A DNA stretch of 64,000 nt from Cryptomeria japonica. Taxonomy: Eukaryota; Streptophyta; Pinopsida; Cupressales; Cupressaceae. The position numbers and the translations under genes are program-made. The notes beneath the pieces are model-generated. The model saw only the letters and a list, made by a program, of their open reading frames with translations. It searched no databases and was not told the DNA's origin. The stretch covers positions 153,439,971 through 153,503,970 of the forward strand of contig NC_081411.1 in assembly GCF_030272615.1 (NCBI RefSeq), written 5' to 3'. Of this stretch, positions 1-11,029 are shown piece after piece; position 1 is the stretch's first letter; each line of letters begins with the position of its first letter.

Positions 1-15
1 GTCAGTCATCTAAAA

Positions 16-1345
16 TCATCTGTCTCTCCCATAGGTGCTATCACCTCTCCTACCACCAGCTCCAATAGCCAAACCTCCCCTCCCTCTATCCTCCATAGCC
101 CACTGCACAACTCTCTCCATCCAGATCCCTCTGTCACCACCAGCTCCACCTCTATCCCCTCTCCTCCCCCAATCAACTCTCCCCCTACCCTCATGCCAAC
201 CTTGGCCACCTCCTCCACCATCTCCACCATCATTACCTCCACCATCCCCACCTCCCTCATCCATCTCCTCTCCCCATCTCCCTAGCCTCTCGGGTTGCTC
301 ATCCTCATCATCATCAAAAGCAGGAATTATCTCCGCTGGATCTGATACCGCATGGGCTGCAAAGAGTGTTGCGAACTCATCAGTCATCCCTGCATCCACT
401 ATCCTATAGGCATAGTCCCATATCTAGCCGGCTAGGTGAAAGAACTCCTCAACCGTTGTCGTGCTATCAATAATGGGTCCCCACTCTGGTACATCTTGCC
501 TCCGTCAAGCATACAAGCATGCTACTTGTGGTATCTCTTGTTGTCATCCATACTGCCGCAACACTCGGCTATGTAGAAATCTCTCAATAACAAAGGGCAT
601 CTGCCCTATCAAAAATTGGGACATGTAGACATAAGGCATCTCCATCCCATCCTTTGCCCACACCTTGCAATCCATATACGGTCTCCAGATGACTGTGTCA
701 ATATCATCAAGCACTCACCTCCAATGCTCTAGTTTGCTCAACTTACGTTGGACAACTATCTCTCTATATCCATATGCATACACATGACCAACTGGCATAT
801 CTCTATCAACAAGTGGCCCAGTTGTGGGAATATGCTCCCACGCCCATACCTGTAGCAACATAATCCTAGTTGATAGACTGTTATATCCCAAGTAAACTAC
901 CTAATGCAGATCCATGTATAAGTGGGCCAACATAGCAGACCCCCATGCAAATTGAGGACCCTGTCTCACCATGTCCTCCAAGACCAACCCCCATCCTACT
1001 GCCAGTCCCTTCGACCTACAGTTGGGACATAAGAAGCCACCTATGAATCTTGCCAGAACTGATGGCAGAGGAGAATAATCCAAATCAATAAATTCCTGCC
1101 ATGGGATCTCATACCCGCAAATATGCTCATCATACAAAATCCGGCGAAGAGGCTCTGTCTCGCCCTCCTCAGTCTATTCATATGGTAAAAGTGCACCTAC
1201 CACAGGAATCTGCAGAATCTGGTAGCAATCCTTAGGTGTCACTGTGATCTCACTTGTTGCCAAATGAAAGGTGTTGGTGTCACTTTACCACCTCTCGGCC
1301 AAAGCTGTCAATAAACCCTGGTTAATGATATATCGAGGCATCTCT
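16..1345 (-). pseudogene. Antisense plant-mobile-domain ORF of Tat element A (broken)
   Basis: One minus-strand frame runs from about 1345 to 16 with several in-frame stops. The start carries the PMD signature: LLTALAERW, then TNTFHLATSEITVTPKD. The middle (1137-901) has FIGGFLCPNCRSKG and GWGLVLEDMVRQG, then LLQVWAWEHIPTTGPL and IWRPYMDCK. The last 127 codons (399-16) form an acidic, then Gly/Arg-rich tail with runs such as GGGDGGGNDGGDGGGGG. The PMD family is known from the Arabidopsis MAIN/MAIL proteins and from transposons; its biochemical activity is unsettled. The ORF lies antisense just before the 3' LTR of a plus-strand element, as in the two other copies here. The window may cut its 3' end. 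It is a pseudogene as it stands. Confidence 0.75.
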
Positions 1346-2618
1346 AACAAAGAGGATAGTCCACACCTCTCAATAATATCCTTGTCTACCTATGTCAATC
1401 ATGGTATCAACGACCATGGTCTTGGAAATCGCTCTCGCAACTGTACAACCCTAAGTCGCTCTTGTCGCAAACAAAACATGTCCAATATCAGTTCCCTCAT
1501 CAAATCAATTCATATCAAAATCAAATTCATATCAAATTGAAACATTGAAAATCTAATCAAGTTCCACATCATATCAAATCCATATCAATATCAAATCATT
1601 TCAACTTGAAACAATTCAAATCAACTCAAGTTATCTATCAAACATTCATATCAACTTGTAAAACAACTCAAGTTCCACAGCCATATCAACTTGAAAAACA
1701 ACTCAAGTCCCACATTTACATCAGCTTGAAACAATGCATATCAAATCCACATCACATCAAATCCATATCAACATCAAATCAATATCAACTTGAAATATTG
1801 AAAATCAAATCAAGTTATCTATCAAAAAAATCCCACATCAAAACTCATATTGGACAATTTCTTAAAACAACGACAATAGACACGCAGACTAACTATCACA
1901 CCCATCCCAAAAAAACTGGCCAACACCTACCTATCTTTCTTCATCTCATACATCCTCACTGAATCCTATTTTCCCAAAAAAATTTATCCACGTGCTACAC
2001 TGCTCGACATGCTCTATCTAAAAATCTCCATGCGCTACAGAATTAACCCTAAGCGCAAACCTACACCTATGCGATACCCTGATCTATCAATGTGCCACCC
2101 AAAACACCCTAAATGTTAAAAGGGGCCAAAATTGATGACTTATCGATGGTCCATACGTGGCGGGCCTCCGATACCTTCGAACGCGCTCAAAACGATGAGA
2201 ACCATGGGGAATCGGCATTTTGCCTTCTATCCAAATGTCACTTTCTTGAAAGTCGACAAGCACAAATGATCCAAATGAACTCACTTTTTACCTTTTTATG
2301 GGGTAAACAGAAATTAGGGTTACGTGGTAGAACATATAAATTGCTCGTGGTCTCACTTATACCCCTAACAAACATCATTATCAGGAGATGAATCAAATTA
2401 TCGCATTCAACATAAACAAAATTTTAAAATGCAATCAAATTTATCAACTCAAATCAAAGTTTAAAATTTTTGATTCATCTCCTAAGGGGGCATTATCAAC
2501 ATCATTTATCAAATCCAGGGCACGACATAAGCATCTCAATACGACATCACATTGATCATAATCAAATTTTGACGACACATCATTTTTCATTGAATCAACA
2601 TGTGCACACACATCACTT
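1346..2618. other. Non-coding 3' region of element A with degenerate TCAAGTT/ATATCAA repeats
   Basis: There is no convincing coding frame. From about 1500 to 1850 the sequence is a degenerate repeat of ATATCAAATC, CAACTTGAAA and CAACTCAAGTT words. It lies between the antisense ORF and the PPT. A G-run (CCTAAGGGGGCATTATC, 2481-2497) resembles a motif at the same relative place in the other Tat copies. The rest is plain AT-rich sequence. Confidence 0.6.
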
Positions 2619-2633
2619 CAAAGAGGGGTAAAA
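2619..2633 (+). other. Polypurine tract of element A
   Basis: CAAAGAGGGGTAAAA sits immediately before an LTR beginning TGTAGAC. It is nearly identical to the tract of the complete Tat element (AAAGAGGGGCAAAA at 39493-39506), which also directly precedes TGTAGAC. It would serve as the plus-strand DNA primer and fixes the orientation of A as plus. Confidence 0.85.
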
Positions 2634-3990
2634 TGTAGACGTATAAAAATGATCATATTCCTAAATGAATATTTCATGTTCATCTTATTCTCATTCCTCT
2701 ATTTAGTTAAATCTAATTTAATTAAATCACCCACATTCCTCTATTTTAATTAAATAAATTATTCAATTTATTTATTTAAATTCACTTAAGCCTTTTATAT
2801 CATTTAATTGAATAAATCATTTTATTTAATTAAATACCTTCTCTCTACTTTTTAATTAAATTTACATTTAATTAAATAGTTCACCCCAATTAAATAAATC
2901 TAATTTATTTAAAATCCCCAACTTGCAACCAAATTGAAATAAAGCAATTTATTTTAATTAAATCCTATTATTTCTCACCCACTTGCATTTTCCTACATCT
3001 CCCACTTGCCTCCTAACCCTCTTCCTAAATTCTTCTAGAACCTATCTAATCCTAATCAATTAAGCTAAACCCTTCAATTATCCCCTTTCCCTAAATTTGA
3101 GGAGGTCACTTCTCAAATTTGGAGTAAAGTCTTATAAAGGCATTAAAGCCTTTATGCCTTCAACAAGCTAACTTGTTGAAAACCCCCAAATTTGGAAGGA
3201 CTCTTACAAATTTGTCCCCAAAGGCTTCAAAGCATTAATGGTTAACTAACCCTTAGTGGCATGGTTAGATACTTTTTGCCTAACCCAACCCTCATCTAAC
3301 CCAGGGGTCTCATCAAGCATTCATTGGACCATGGTTATTCCTTTAACCCTTGCACAAGAGTTTACCCTTTGGTTAAAAGCTTTATCCAATGGATAACCTT
3401 AACCTAACCTTTACCTTTACCTTCTAAGGTAACCATGAGGTCTTCTCAATCATTTAATGCTTCTTACTTCTCCCCTCAAGTAGTCTTATGTTGACAATTG
3501 TCACCATTTCATTGGTGAGAATTGTAAACATGGATTGATAGCTTTCAATCCTGACCCTTGATCAGATCATTTAATCTTGACCATCCATTGCACTATTTTC
3601 CCTATAAATAGAGCTCTATTTCCTCCATTTTAAGGATCCAAGTCTTTAGCATCATACTTATACTTAATTTTAACAAGCATTTAGCCTCTCTTTGCAATAG
3701 AAATAAATCTAATAATCATTTTAGAGTATTTCTATCATCTTAGATTAAATCATATAGCTAGTATATCATGTTAGGATAGTATTTTTACTAACCTTGTCAC
3801 CTTATCATCTAGTTTAGTTCATTTACTAGAATCATGCATAAATAGGATGCTCTCATAATAAATTCAATCAAAAGTATCCCTCATTCTTGCATTTTTCATC
3901 CCTAAGTCACTTTTCTCAATGATCTGAGAGAAAAGGCATTGGCTTGAGGGACCTTGTGAGATAGAGAACCATGGAGCACTCCTTCAGAAG
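2634..3990 (+). repeat. 3' LTR of element A (right edge approximate)
   Basis: The LTR begins TGTAGACG right after the PPT. It contains a TATA-like promoter word (CTATAAATAG at 3602-3611) followed by a leader-like stretch, as expected of a U3-R-U5 arrangement. The first ~330 bp are very AT-rich and full of TTTAATTAAAT words that can pair with each other. The matching 5' LTR is outside the window. The 3' edge is not sharp: the sequence meets fragment G somewhere between about 3960 and 4090, and I saw no target duplication. Confidence 0.6.
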
Positions 3991-4089
3991 TTGAGTCATT
4001 CCTCATGGCTCCATAACTTGCACCAAGAGTCCCATGGGTGTGTGGGCAGGTCTTTGAATATTTTCATATTTTGGATTTCATTGAACCGC

Positions 4090-4760
4090 TTTTCCCACAT
4101 ACATATAGCTCTTTCCTTTTTATTCTCATCATGTTGTGTGAAAAGTGCCCCTAGTGATGTATCTATAGTTTATATGTATAGAATCAATGCTCTACATTGA
4201 ATTGGTGGCTTCAATATAAGTGGGTTTGAAAGATAGTCCTTGATTTGTTTTACATGTTCACAATCTTTATCCTAGTTGTATTTGACTTCTTTTCGTAATG
4301 CCTAGTTTTGATAGATGTGTTGATCTTTTCATGGACTTAACTAGAGTGTCATCGCCATAATCCTACATGTTTTTGTGCATCATGTCATGAAAAATTGTTG
4401 TTATGGCTCTTTGATAAGTAGCACCTATGTTCTTTAAACTAAAGGGTATTACATTCCAGCAGAAAGTTCCCCATGCATAGGTGAATGTTGTTTTCTCTTG
4501 ATCCTTAGGTGCAATTTTGATTTGATTATATTGTAAAAAAACATCCATTAAAGAGTACATTTCATAGCCATCAGTCATATCCATGATCATGTCTATGTTG
4601 GGTAGTAGAAAATCATCCTTCGGACAGGCTTTGTTTAAATCTCTGAAATTAGTGCAAACATGGATTGATTTGTCAGGTTTAGAAATAGGTATAATATTAG
4701 ATATCCATTCGGCATAATCAATTGCTTTGATGAATCCAACTTTTAGAGTATGTCTTTGTC
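4090..4760 (-). pseudogene. Decayed reverse transcriptase / RNase H of Tat fragment G
   Basis: On the minus strand the segment 4590-4363 reads as RT core: MTDGYEMYSLMD, then YNQIKIAPKDQEKTTFTYAWG, then CWNVIPFSLKN.GATYQRA. These align with the intact RT of the complete Tat element. Just downstream the catalytic box is degraded from YVDD to YGDD after an in-frame stop. A remnant of RNase H follows (IKDYLSNPLILKPPI, then LGALFTQHDENKKERAI) near 4240-4100. About 110 residues between RT and RNase H are missing. The fragment ends near 4090, so the second RNase H and integrase are absent. Confidence 0.8.
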
Positions 4761-4911
4761 ATCTTTTCTATTCAACTTCCTCTAGACTAATGATTGGCCC
4801 TATTTTTGTAGCCTCTAATTCTTCTTTTGTAGTTCCATACCTGATTTGTTCTATCTCATTAGAGGGAGATATAGTAGGTGAAGAATTTTCTTGTGCTCTT
4901 TCTTCTTTCAG

Positions 4912-5560
4912 CTATTGTTCATAGTCTTCTTGTCTTTTTAGTCTGATTTCCTCTATTTCCTTTTGCAGCTTCAAGTGTATTATCTCTTGTGCTTCATCTA
5001 TGATATCACTAGATTCTTCAGGAGTTTCTTTAGTAGATGTATCTGAGAGAGGATCCAGACCCCATTCATACTCATTTGAGTTAGTTTTTGAATCATCTAT
5101 TCGCATTCTACCTGTGTATGTGACCGAAATGTTCGGTGGTGCAAACAACTCTTTAATTCCTTTGATTTCTTCTCTAGTTTCTTCCGGGACTTCTACTCTG
5201 TGTAGTGTTATTGCTAATACAATTGGAACTCAATTACCAGCTGCTTCTTCTCTTTTGATTGCCAATTCTTCTTGTTCACTTTTATACTCTTCTTGAGTTT
5301 GTTGAGTATTTATTTCATGTGATGTTGAAGGTAGTATATTTTTCCTCCACTTAGACTGATGATGAGAAGTATGTTTCTGATCTGATGACTTTCTTAGATT
5401 GTATCCAAGTCCAGCTTTATTATTTGTAGACTTAGTTTGTAACTGAATAGGTTAAACAGTACCTTCTTGATGCTTGCCTAGAGGACCGGTACCTGAATAT
5501 CCCATGCGGTGAATCATCTTATAGCCTGGACCATATTGTGTCGGGGAAATTTCACAGTGT
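4912..5560 (-). pseudogene. G-patch and linker region of Tat fragment G
   Basis: Reading toward RT on the minus strand, the segment near 5530-5470 gives a G-patch-like stretch (GPGYKMIHRMGYSGTGPLG). An acidic linker follows (SNEYEWGLDPLSDTSTKE) and then a charged segment rich in Glu/Lys/Arg (LKLQKEIEEIRLKRQEDYEQ, 4980-4912). The complete Tat element has the same order (protease, G-patch, acidic SNEWEW linker, RT). Several stops and a frame change break it. Confidence 0.6.
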
Positions 5561-5721
5561 TGTATTTATTTATTTTTACTATCATCTTTGAAAAGCCATT
5601 TGAGAACAACATCCTCTTCTATTTCATCTACAAGGGAAGTAGAGGACTGTACAAAAATACCATCATAAATGACATTTGGAGTTGAAGTTTGTGGCTCCAT
5701 ATCCTCTGATGGTTGTCCAGG

Positions 5722-6474
5722 CTATCTTGGTGATGGAGGAAGAGACATTAGTGAAATTACAGGTTCTATTTTGTATCCATCCATGCCAATATCTATGATT
5801 TTCAATTCCTTTTCTAAATCTTTCATCAAAGTTCCTAAACTTTCAATTGTAGAGGTTGTTCTATTATGAGGAAAAAATGTTTTAGTACATTGTGTCAATG
5901 CATTATAAGTATATCTTGTATCAGTAGGAATACTGACTTCAACTCCATTATAAGGAAATTTCAAGCACTGATGATATGTAGATGGTACTGCTTTCATTTC
6001 ATGAATCCATGGCCTGTCCAGTATGATGTTGTATGAAAGAGGAAGGTCAAGCACTTGAAAAATAACATCTCTTTCCATAGGTCCTACCCTGATCGGTAAT
6101 AACACCAGACCTTTAGATGTTCTCTCTTCTTCATCATAAGCTGTGATTGTTATTTTCTTTGTTGGATCAATGACATTTTCAGAAAATCCCAGCTGTGTCA
6201 GTAGATTGTAGGTACAAATATTCAACCCAACGCCTCCATCTATCAAAACATGTTTGACTCGGTGTTTATGGATCATAGCTTTGATGTGTAATGGTTGGTT
6301 ATGCAGGTGATTTAGTGAGTTGTCATCTTCTTCAGAGAAGGTGAGGTAATGAGGCGAAGTCAGGTGACCCACCATAGATTGAAACCGATCTACATCTAAA
6401 TCTTTGGGGATATTAGTAGTGAGCAAAGCTTTGTCCAATATCTCTCTAAGTAGAAGAAATTTTAAGCAGTTCAA
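5722..6474 (-). pseudogene. Retropepsin-like protease region of Tat fragment G
   Basis: A 250-codon open stretch contains KHVLIDGGVGLNICT, the retroviral-type aspartic protease active site in its Tat form (DGG instead of DTG). Further on come LPLSYNIILDRPWIHEMKAVPS and YHQCLKFPYNGVEVSIP. The complete element has the same landmarks at 30340-30670. The protease would release gag and pol products in the virus-like particle. The stretch is open but isolated between frame breaks, so it is probably non-functional. Confidence 0.8.
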
Positions 6475-6577
6475 AAATGGAGATTTGAGTGGTAGTTCTT
6501 TTCAATTGTTCGATAATGCTATAACCAGGAGAGGATGATGAAACCAGCTATTTAGATTTAGCTATGATAGTATCTGG

Positions 6578-7415
6578 TCATCTATTTGAATAAGTCAATA
6601 TGTTTGATGTTATTTGAACAGAAGTTGAGGAACTAACTCCTTGGAGAGTAACCTTCTTTTGAGTGCAAGTCACAACATTTGCAGTTTGTGCTTTATTTTG
6701 TTTATCTTTGATTATGATCACATTGAAATACTCGGATTGGGAAGATTCAATCATGTTGATCACATTGTCATTGTTAGTGTAGGTATAATTGATTTTGGCA
6801 CCTCCCTTGGATTTTGAGGAATCACCTTGTTCATAAGCAGGTAAGGGATCTTTAAAATCTTTGTGATCAACATTAGTTGTGTGATTTCCAACAACAATAT
6901 TGCCAGCATCAATGAGGTCTTGGATTTGATGTTTGAGCTTCATGCAGTTGTTTGTTGTATGACCCTTGTTTCGATGATATTCACAGTATTTGTTTTCCCT
7001 CCACCATTTGGGTTTAACTTCTGGATCATATGGTCTAGAGTTGTCTGGCAATATTATTAGATCATTTGCCAATAAAGTCTTAAAAGTTGATTCATATGAT
7101 TCTTTCAGAGGAGTGAAATCACGTTTAGGCTTTGAAAGCCAAGGTTTCTCTTTAAACCACTCTTTTGATTTTTTCAAAGGATTTTCTGTTGTAGTTTCAG
7201 TTGCTTTGAGTGCTTATGTGCTGCTAGCCAAATTAAATATTGTGGGTTTTAATTTTGTTTTAACCGTGTCTACCACTCCATCATTAACAACAATTCTATT
7301 GTTATCTTTTTCGTATTTCTAGTATTTGTTCTTTTCTTTGGAACTAGAACCTTGTTGTGTTTCTTTCCAAAGTGATATATCTCCTTTCTTTATAAGCACA
7401 TCTTCCATTTCGAGG
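6578..7415 (-). pseudogene. Gag C-terminus and zinc knuckle of Tat fragment G
   Basis: Minus-strand residues include VVNDGVVDT, a proline/lysine spacer, then KPKWWRENKYCEYHRNKGHT and CMKLKHQIQDLI. This is the CX2HX4HX4C zinc knuckle typical of Tat-lineage gag. The complete element has the same words (NDGVVDA and HWWNDNAYCEYHRSKGHK). The match stops near 7415, the 5' boundary of fragment G, where plus-oriented element B sequence begins. Confidence 0.75.
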
Positions 7416-8039
7416 AAAATTAAGCATACCAAATCTAGTGACTATGTTTAAGTTGCATTCATTCTAAATTTTATGCATTTCGAGTGATTTCGGCATGATA
7501 ACAATGATCTCTTTATCTTTTGAATGAGAGTTTGAAGCAATCGTCATTTCTCAACTAAATGGTATCTTTTTCATCATCATTTCTTCGATCAAGTACTTGT
7601 GTATTGAGATGTTAGTTGCATACATGAGCATCTTATATAGATCCATACATTTCATATATTTATTACATTCATATTATTGCATAAAAAAATAGACATTTGC
7701 ATTACTCGTTACTCATTTTCATCATTTATTTGCATATGAAAAAGAAGAAACAAAAAATCAAACATCCATATTCATCTGCATTACATACATCCATACTGAA
7801 AAGATATGCATACATATAGAATAAAGCATATAGAAAGACATCTCATAATCAATCAACATGAGTACGATGAAATCAAATCAAGAGCTTGTATATCTCGTCA
7901 TATTGTTAGTGTCCAAGCGTACAAATGATATCAACTATCAAATACAATGTCTCATCAGAGCAAGAATCATATAGGCTACAAAATGGGGTATATAAAAAAA
8001 TCTAGGAGATATAACAAATCTAACTCTCTACCTCTCCCT

Positions 8040-9450
8040 CATCATCGGGTGGAGGAGGTGGTGTCTACTGACCGACGTCCTATCTGGGTGCCCTAGCTCC
8101 CTCAGATCGAGCCATATACTGATAATACAGAACAACCTATTGCACTACTAGGACTGCTATACTATAAGTTGTGACGTAATAAGATACACGACTCATCTGA
8201 TGCAAAACCTCTTGCTGAAGAGCATCTCGCTTTGCTCTCACCTCTGCAAGTTGTCGATTGTGTTCATCTCTTATCTCAACAAGTTGTCAATCTCGCTATG
8301 CAAGCTACATCCGTTGTCTGTCCTTGTATCTACCCTCATCCCTGTACCTGACCTGGTACATGTTCCTGTGTTGGTGCATCATCCTCAACCTCCTCTATAA
8401 GAGGTACATGTTCTCCTTCATCTATAAATCGAGGGAATGGATGTCTCTAAAACCAATCTCTATAGTGGGGCAATGCTCCCACATCTGCCACAGCCTCTAG
8501 ATAGTCCCATCTTTGCGACTGTAAAATCGCTAACTCCTGCATTCTCAGCACATATGATAGACTTGGTGCCCATCCTTGTCTCTCCTCCCCATATCTAGTG
8601 TATGCTGTGAACTCCTAGGATATACTTTGTGGTCTCCCATACTGTCTCATCACCCTAGACACTACAAACTGCTCAATAATAGACACCAATCTACCAATGA
8701 GAGGTCAAGTCATGAACATTTCCTTCCTCCGCGCTCTCCAATCATCCCATATCTCTAGACCCCTATATGGTCTCCATACTACAACAATAAAATCATCCAA
8801 CTACCTCCTCCAATAGCCAGTCTTGCCTAGGTGGGGCTATGTAATATAACCTGAATAATGACATACAATAGGCTGGTGTGCCTCTCGCGAATCATCTACA
8901 ATAGGTCTACATATCGGGATGTGCTCCCATGCCCATATTTGTAGAACTAAAACACCCGTTGCCATGCTCTTCCCCTCCCGATACACAATCTCATGCATCT
9001 CATAATACATATGAGCAAGTAAGAATGATCCCCATCCTAATCTCATGGGATGAGTCAACAAGCTCTCAAGCATTCTGCCCCAACGACATAGAAATCCCTG
9101 ATGTCTTCTATCAGGCATCACAAAACAACCAATCATACCTGCCAAAACACAAGCCAAAGGGTACTGTGGGCCATATCTTCTCATCAAATCATCCCATGTA
9201 ATAGCGTGTTCAAGAATAGTCTCATCATGGAATGTCCATCTCAATGCCAAAACACCTAGTCGTTGAGTAGATTCATAATCAACCTTGTCTCTAGCGAGCG
9301 AAATCCTCAAAATCCTATATATATCCTCCAACGTGATGGTCATCTCTCCAACTGATAAATGAAAGGTGTTATGATCTTAATGAAAATGCTAGACTAAAGT
9401 AGTCAACATACCATGATTCACACAGATATCAAGCATCTATAATAGGTATC
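8040..9450 (-). pseudogene. Antisense plant-mobile-domain ORF of Tat element B (broken)
   Basis: Minus-strand reading starts with HNTFHLSVGEMTITLEDIYR (about 9390-9310), the best-preserved PMD signature in the window. Then come LACVLAGMIGCFVMPDRRHQG, GWGSFLLAHMYYEMHEIVYR and LVLQIWAWEHIPICRPIVDD. The 168-codon stretch 9343-8837 is open. Beyond it, in-frame stops interrupt WRPYRGLEIWDDWRARRKE and a proline/glutamate-rich tail reaching about 8040. The order matches the PMD ORF of the complete Tat element. The tail differs from those of the other two copies. Pseudogene; a role in transposon biology is inferred only from position. Confidence 0.75.
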
Positions 9451-10759
9451 CGAATCCACAGAAACTGATATGCCCTCTCTTTGTGTCTGATAACTCGTGA
9501 ACTAGCCTCATCGTCGACAGAAATGTACACCGAATTTGCAAAATTGAACATACAAATCGTCAACACGTGATCAAATTTCCACTAAAAATATGTTAAACAT
9601 GCTCACGAATCCAAATATACAACATTCAAAATAAAAAATTGTTGTTTACACTCTAAAAAATGCTTGTTGTTTTTTATACGAGTTTCCACAGACAAGCAGA
9701 AACTCATATGAGCAAACATTACACCCCGCACGAGTAAACATTCTCATACGACAAACAATATCCTCTCGCATGACTAAATGGTTTTATAAGAACACTATCA
9801 TATGAAGCAAGGATATACACGAGATGATAAACCCTTCTTACTTAAACAACAAAACAAAAATGACAGATACTCATATGAGAAATGGTCATGAACCACATGA
9901 TAAAATGATGACAATGACTTTAAACGAAATTAAAAATGCAAAAATTCAATAAAAATTCAAAAATTAAGAAATGCATAGGCTAAAGATTGATCACTTATTG
10001 TTGGGTCATAGTTCCATGGTCGATTATGATGTCTTTGGCGCTCGAATTGATGCTCTTGAATCAAAATTTCCATTTTTCTTCGCAGGAGGTTTTTTCAAAT
10101 TTTTAAAATTTGAGAGGTAAAAATGAATTGAAAATGACACATTGAACCCCTTATATAGCCCAAACCCTAATTTTTAAACTTGCTTTGATGGACGTAAAAC
10201 TTGTACCCTAAGCTAAATCAACTGTCCTAAGTCTATTTATGGGATCAAAAATCAAAATCTAATGTCAATTCTCTAGTCAAAATTTCACGACGTTGACCAC
10301 TTAGCACTTTCATCCTCAAGTCAATTTTTGAATCATTTGGTGCTCAATTCAATTCTAAAAATCTTAATTTAATTCTCAAATCAACTTTGATTTTAATTTT
10401 CAACATCAATCTTTGTGCTCAAATAATTATCATCACTAAAAATTGCCTAAAATCATTGTACCCTCGCTATCTTTCGATTTCACACCCGAGGGGCATACTC
10501 ATTACACCTTTTTAGTGATCATCATCAAAATTCAAGAAATTTTTTGAATCTTCATCTAAAGTTGAGCAAAATTCTTTTCAAACAAAGAAAATCAATTAAA
10601 CCTTGTTACTAGAGGCATCTTAAGTAAATCACATTATATCAAGTTGAGATTCTTTGATGTCAAACAAAGCAATCTCTAGGGGCATGTCAATATTTTTCCT
10701 TATTTGAATCAATCTTCAAATCAATGTTCAGTTTCAATCACATAAAATCAAGTTGGACA

Positions 10760-10995
10760 TTTTCTCTTGCTAATTAGTCTTGTTCAATCAAGTTCGAAAT
10801 CAGTTTTATCGCTTTCTTAGTCAATTCTTGTTCAATCAAGTTCGGAATCAGTTGCGTCTCTCGCTCAATATAGTTCAATCAAGTTCTAGATCAATGCTTG
10901 TTTCTTGAACAATCAAGTTCAATAATGGTATCTTGCTCTTTGTCGATTCTTGTTCAATCAAGTTCAGGGTCGGTATTGCTTTAATCAAATCTGTT
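10760..10995 (+). repeat. TTGTTCAATCAAGTTC degenerate tandem repeat
   Basis: The core TTCAATCAAGTTC recurs about five times (near 10790, 10832, 10870, 10908 and 10955), usually as CTTGTTCAATCAAGTTCGxAATC. Spacing is roughly 38-45 bases, so this is a degenerate minisatellite in the 3' non-coding part of element B. Element A has a similar CAA/TCAAGTT-rich stretch at the same relative place. Confidence 0.7.
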
Positions 10996-11029
10996 CAGTT
11001 TCATCGCTTCAAATCAAGCTAAACATCTC

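Larger units (their letters stand above)
4090..7415 (-). mobile_element. Fragment G: truncated minus-strand Tat-type Ty3/gypsy element
   Basis: On the minus strand the order is gag zinc knuckle, protease, G-patch, RT and part of RNase H, colinear with the complete Tat element at 23284-41249. Both ends are lost: there is no LTR, PBS or integrase. It lies between two plus-oriented elements (A and B), so it is a truncated remnant brought in by insertion plus deletion or by rearrangement. I cannot tell which. Confidence 0.75.

Noticed and set aside
35-409. Open frame on the plus strand rich in Pro/Ser (124 aa)
   Set aside because: It is the opposite-strand shadow of the Gly/Arg-rich tail of the antisense PMD ORF; low complexity only.
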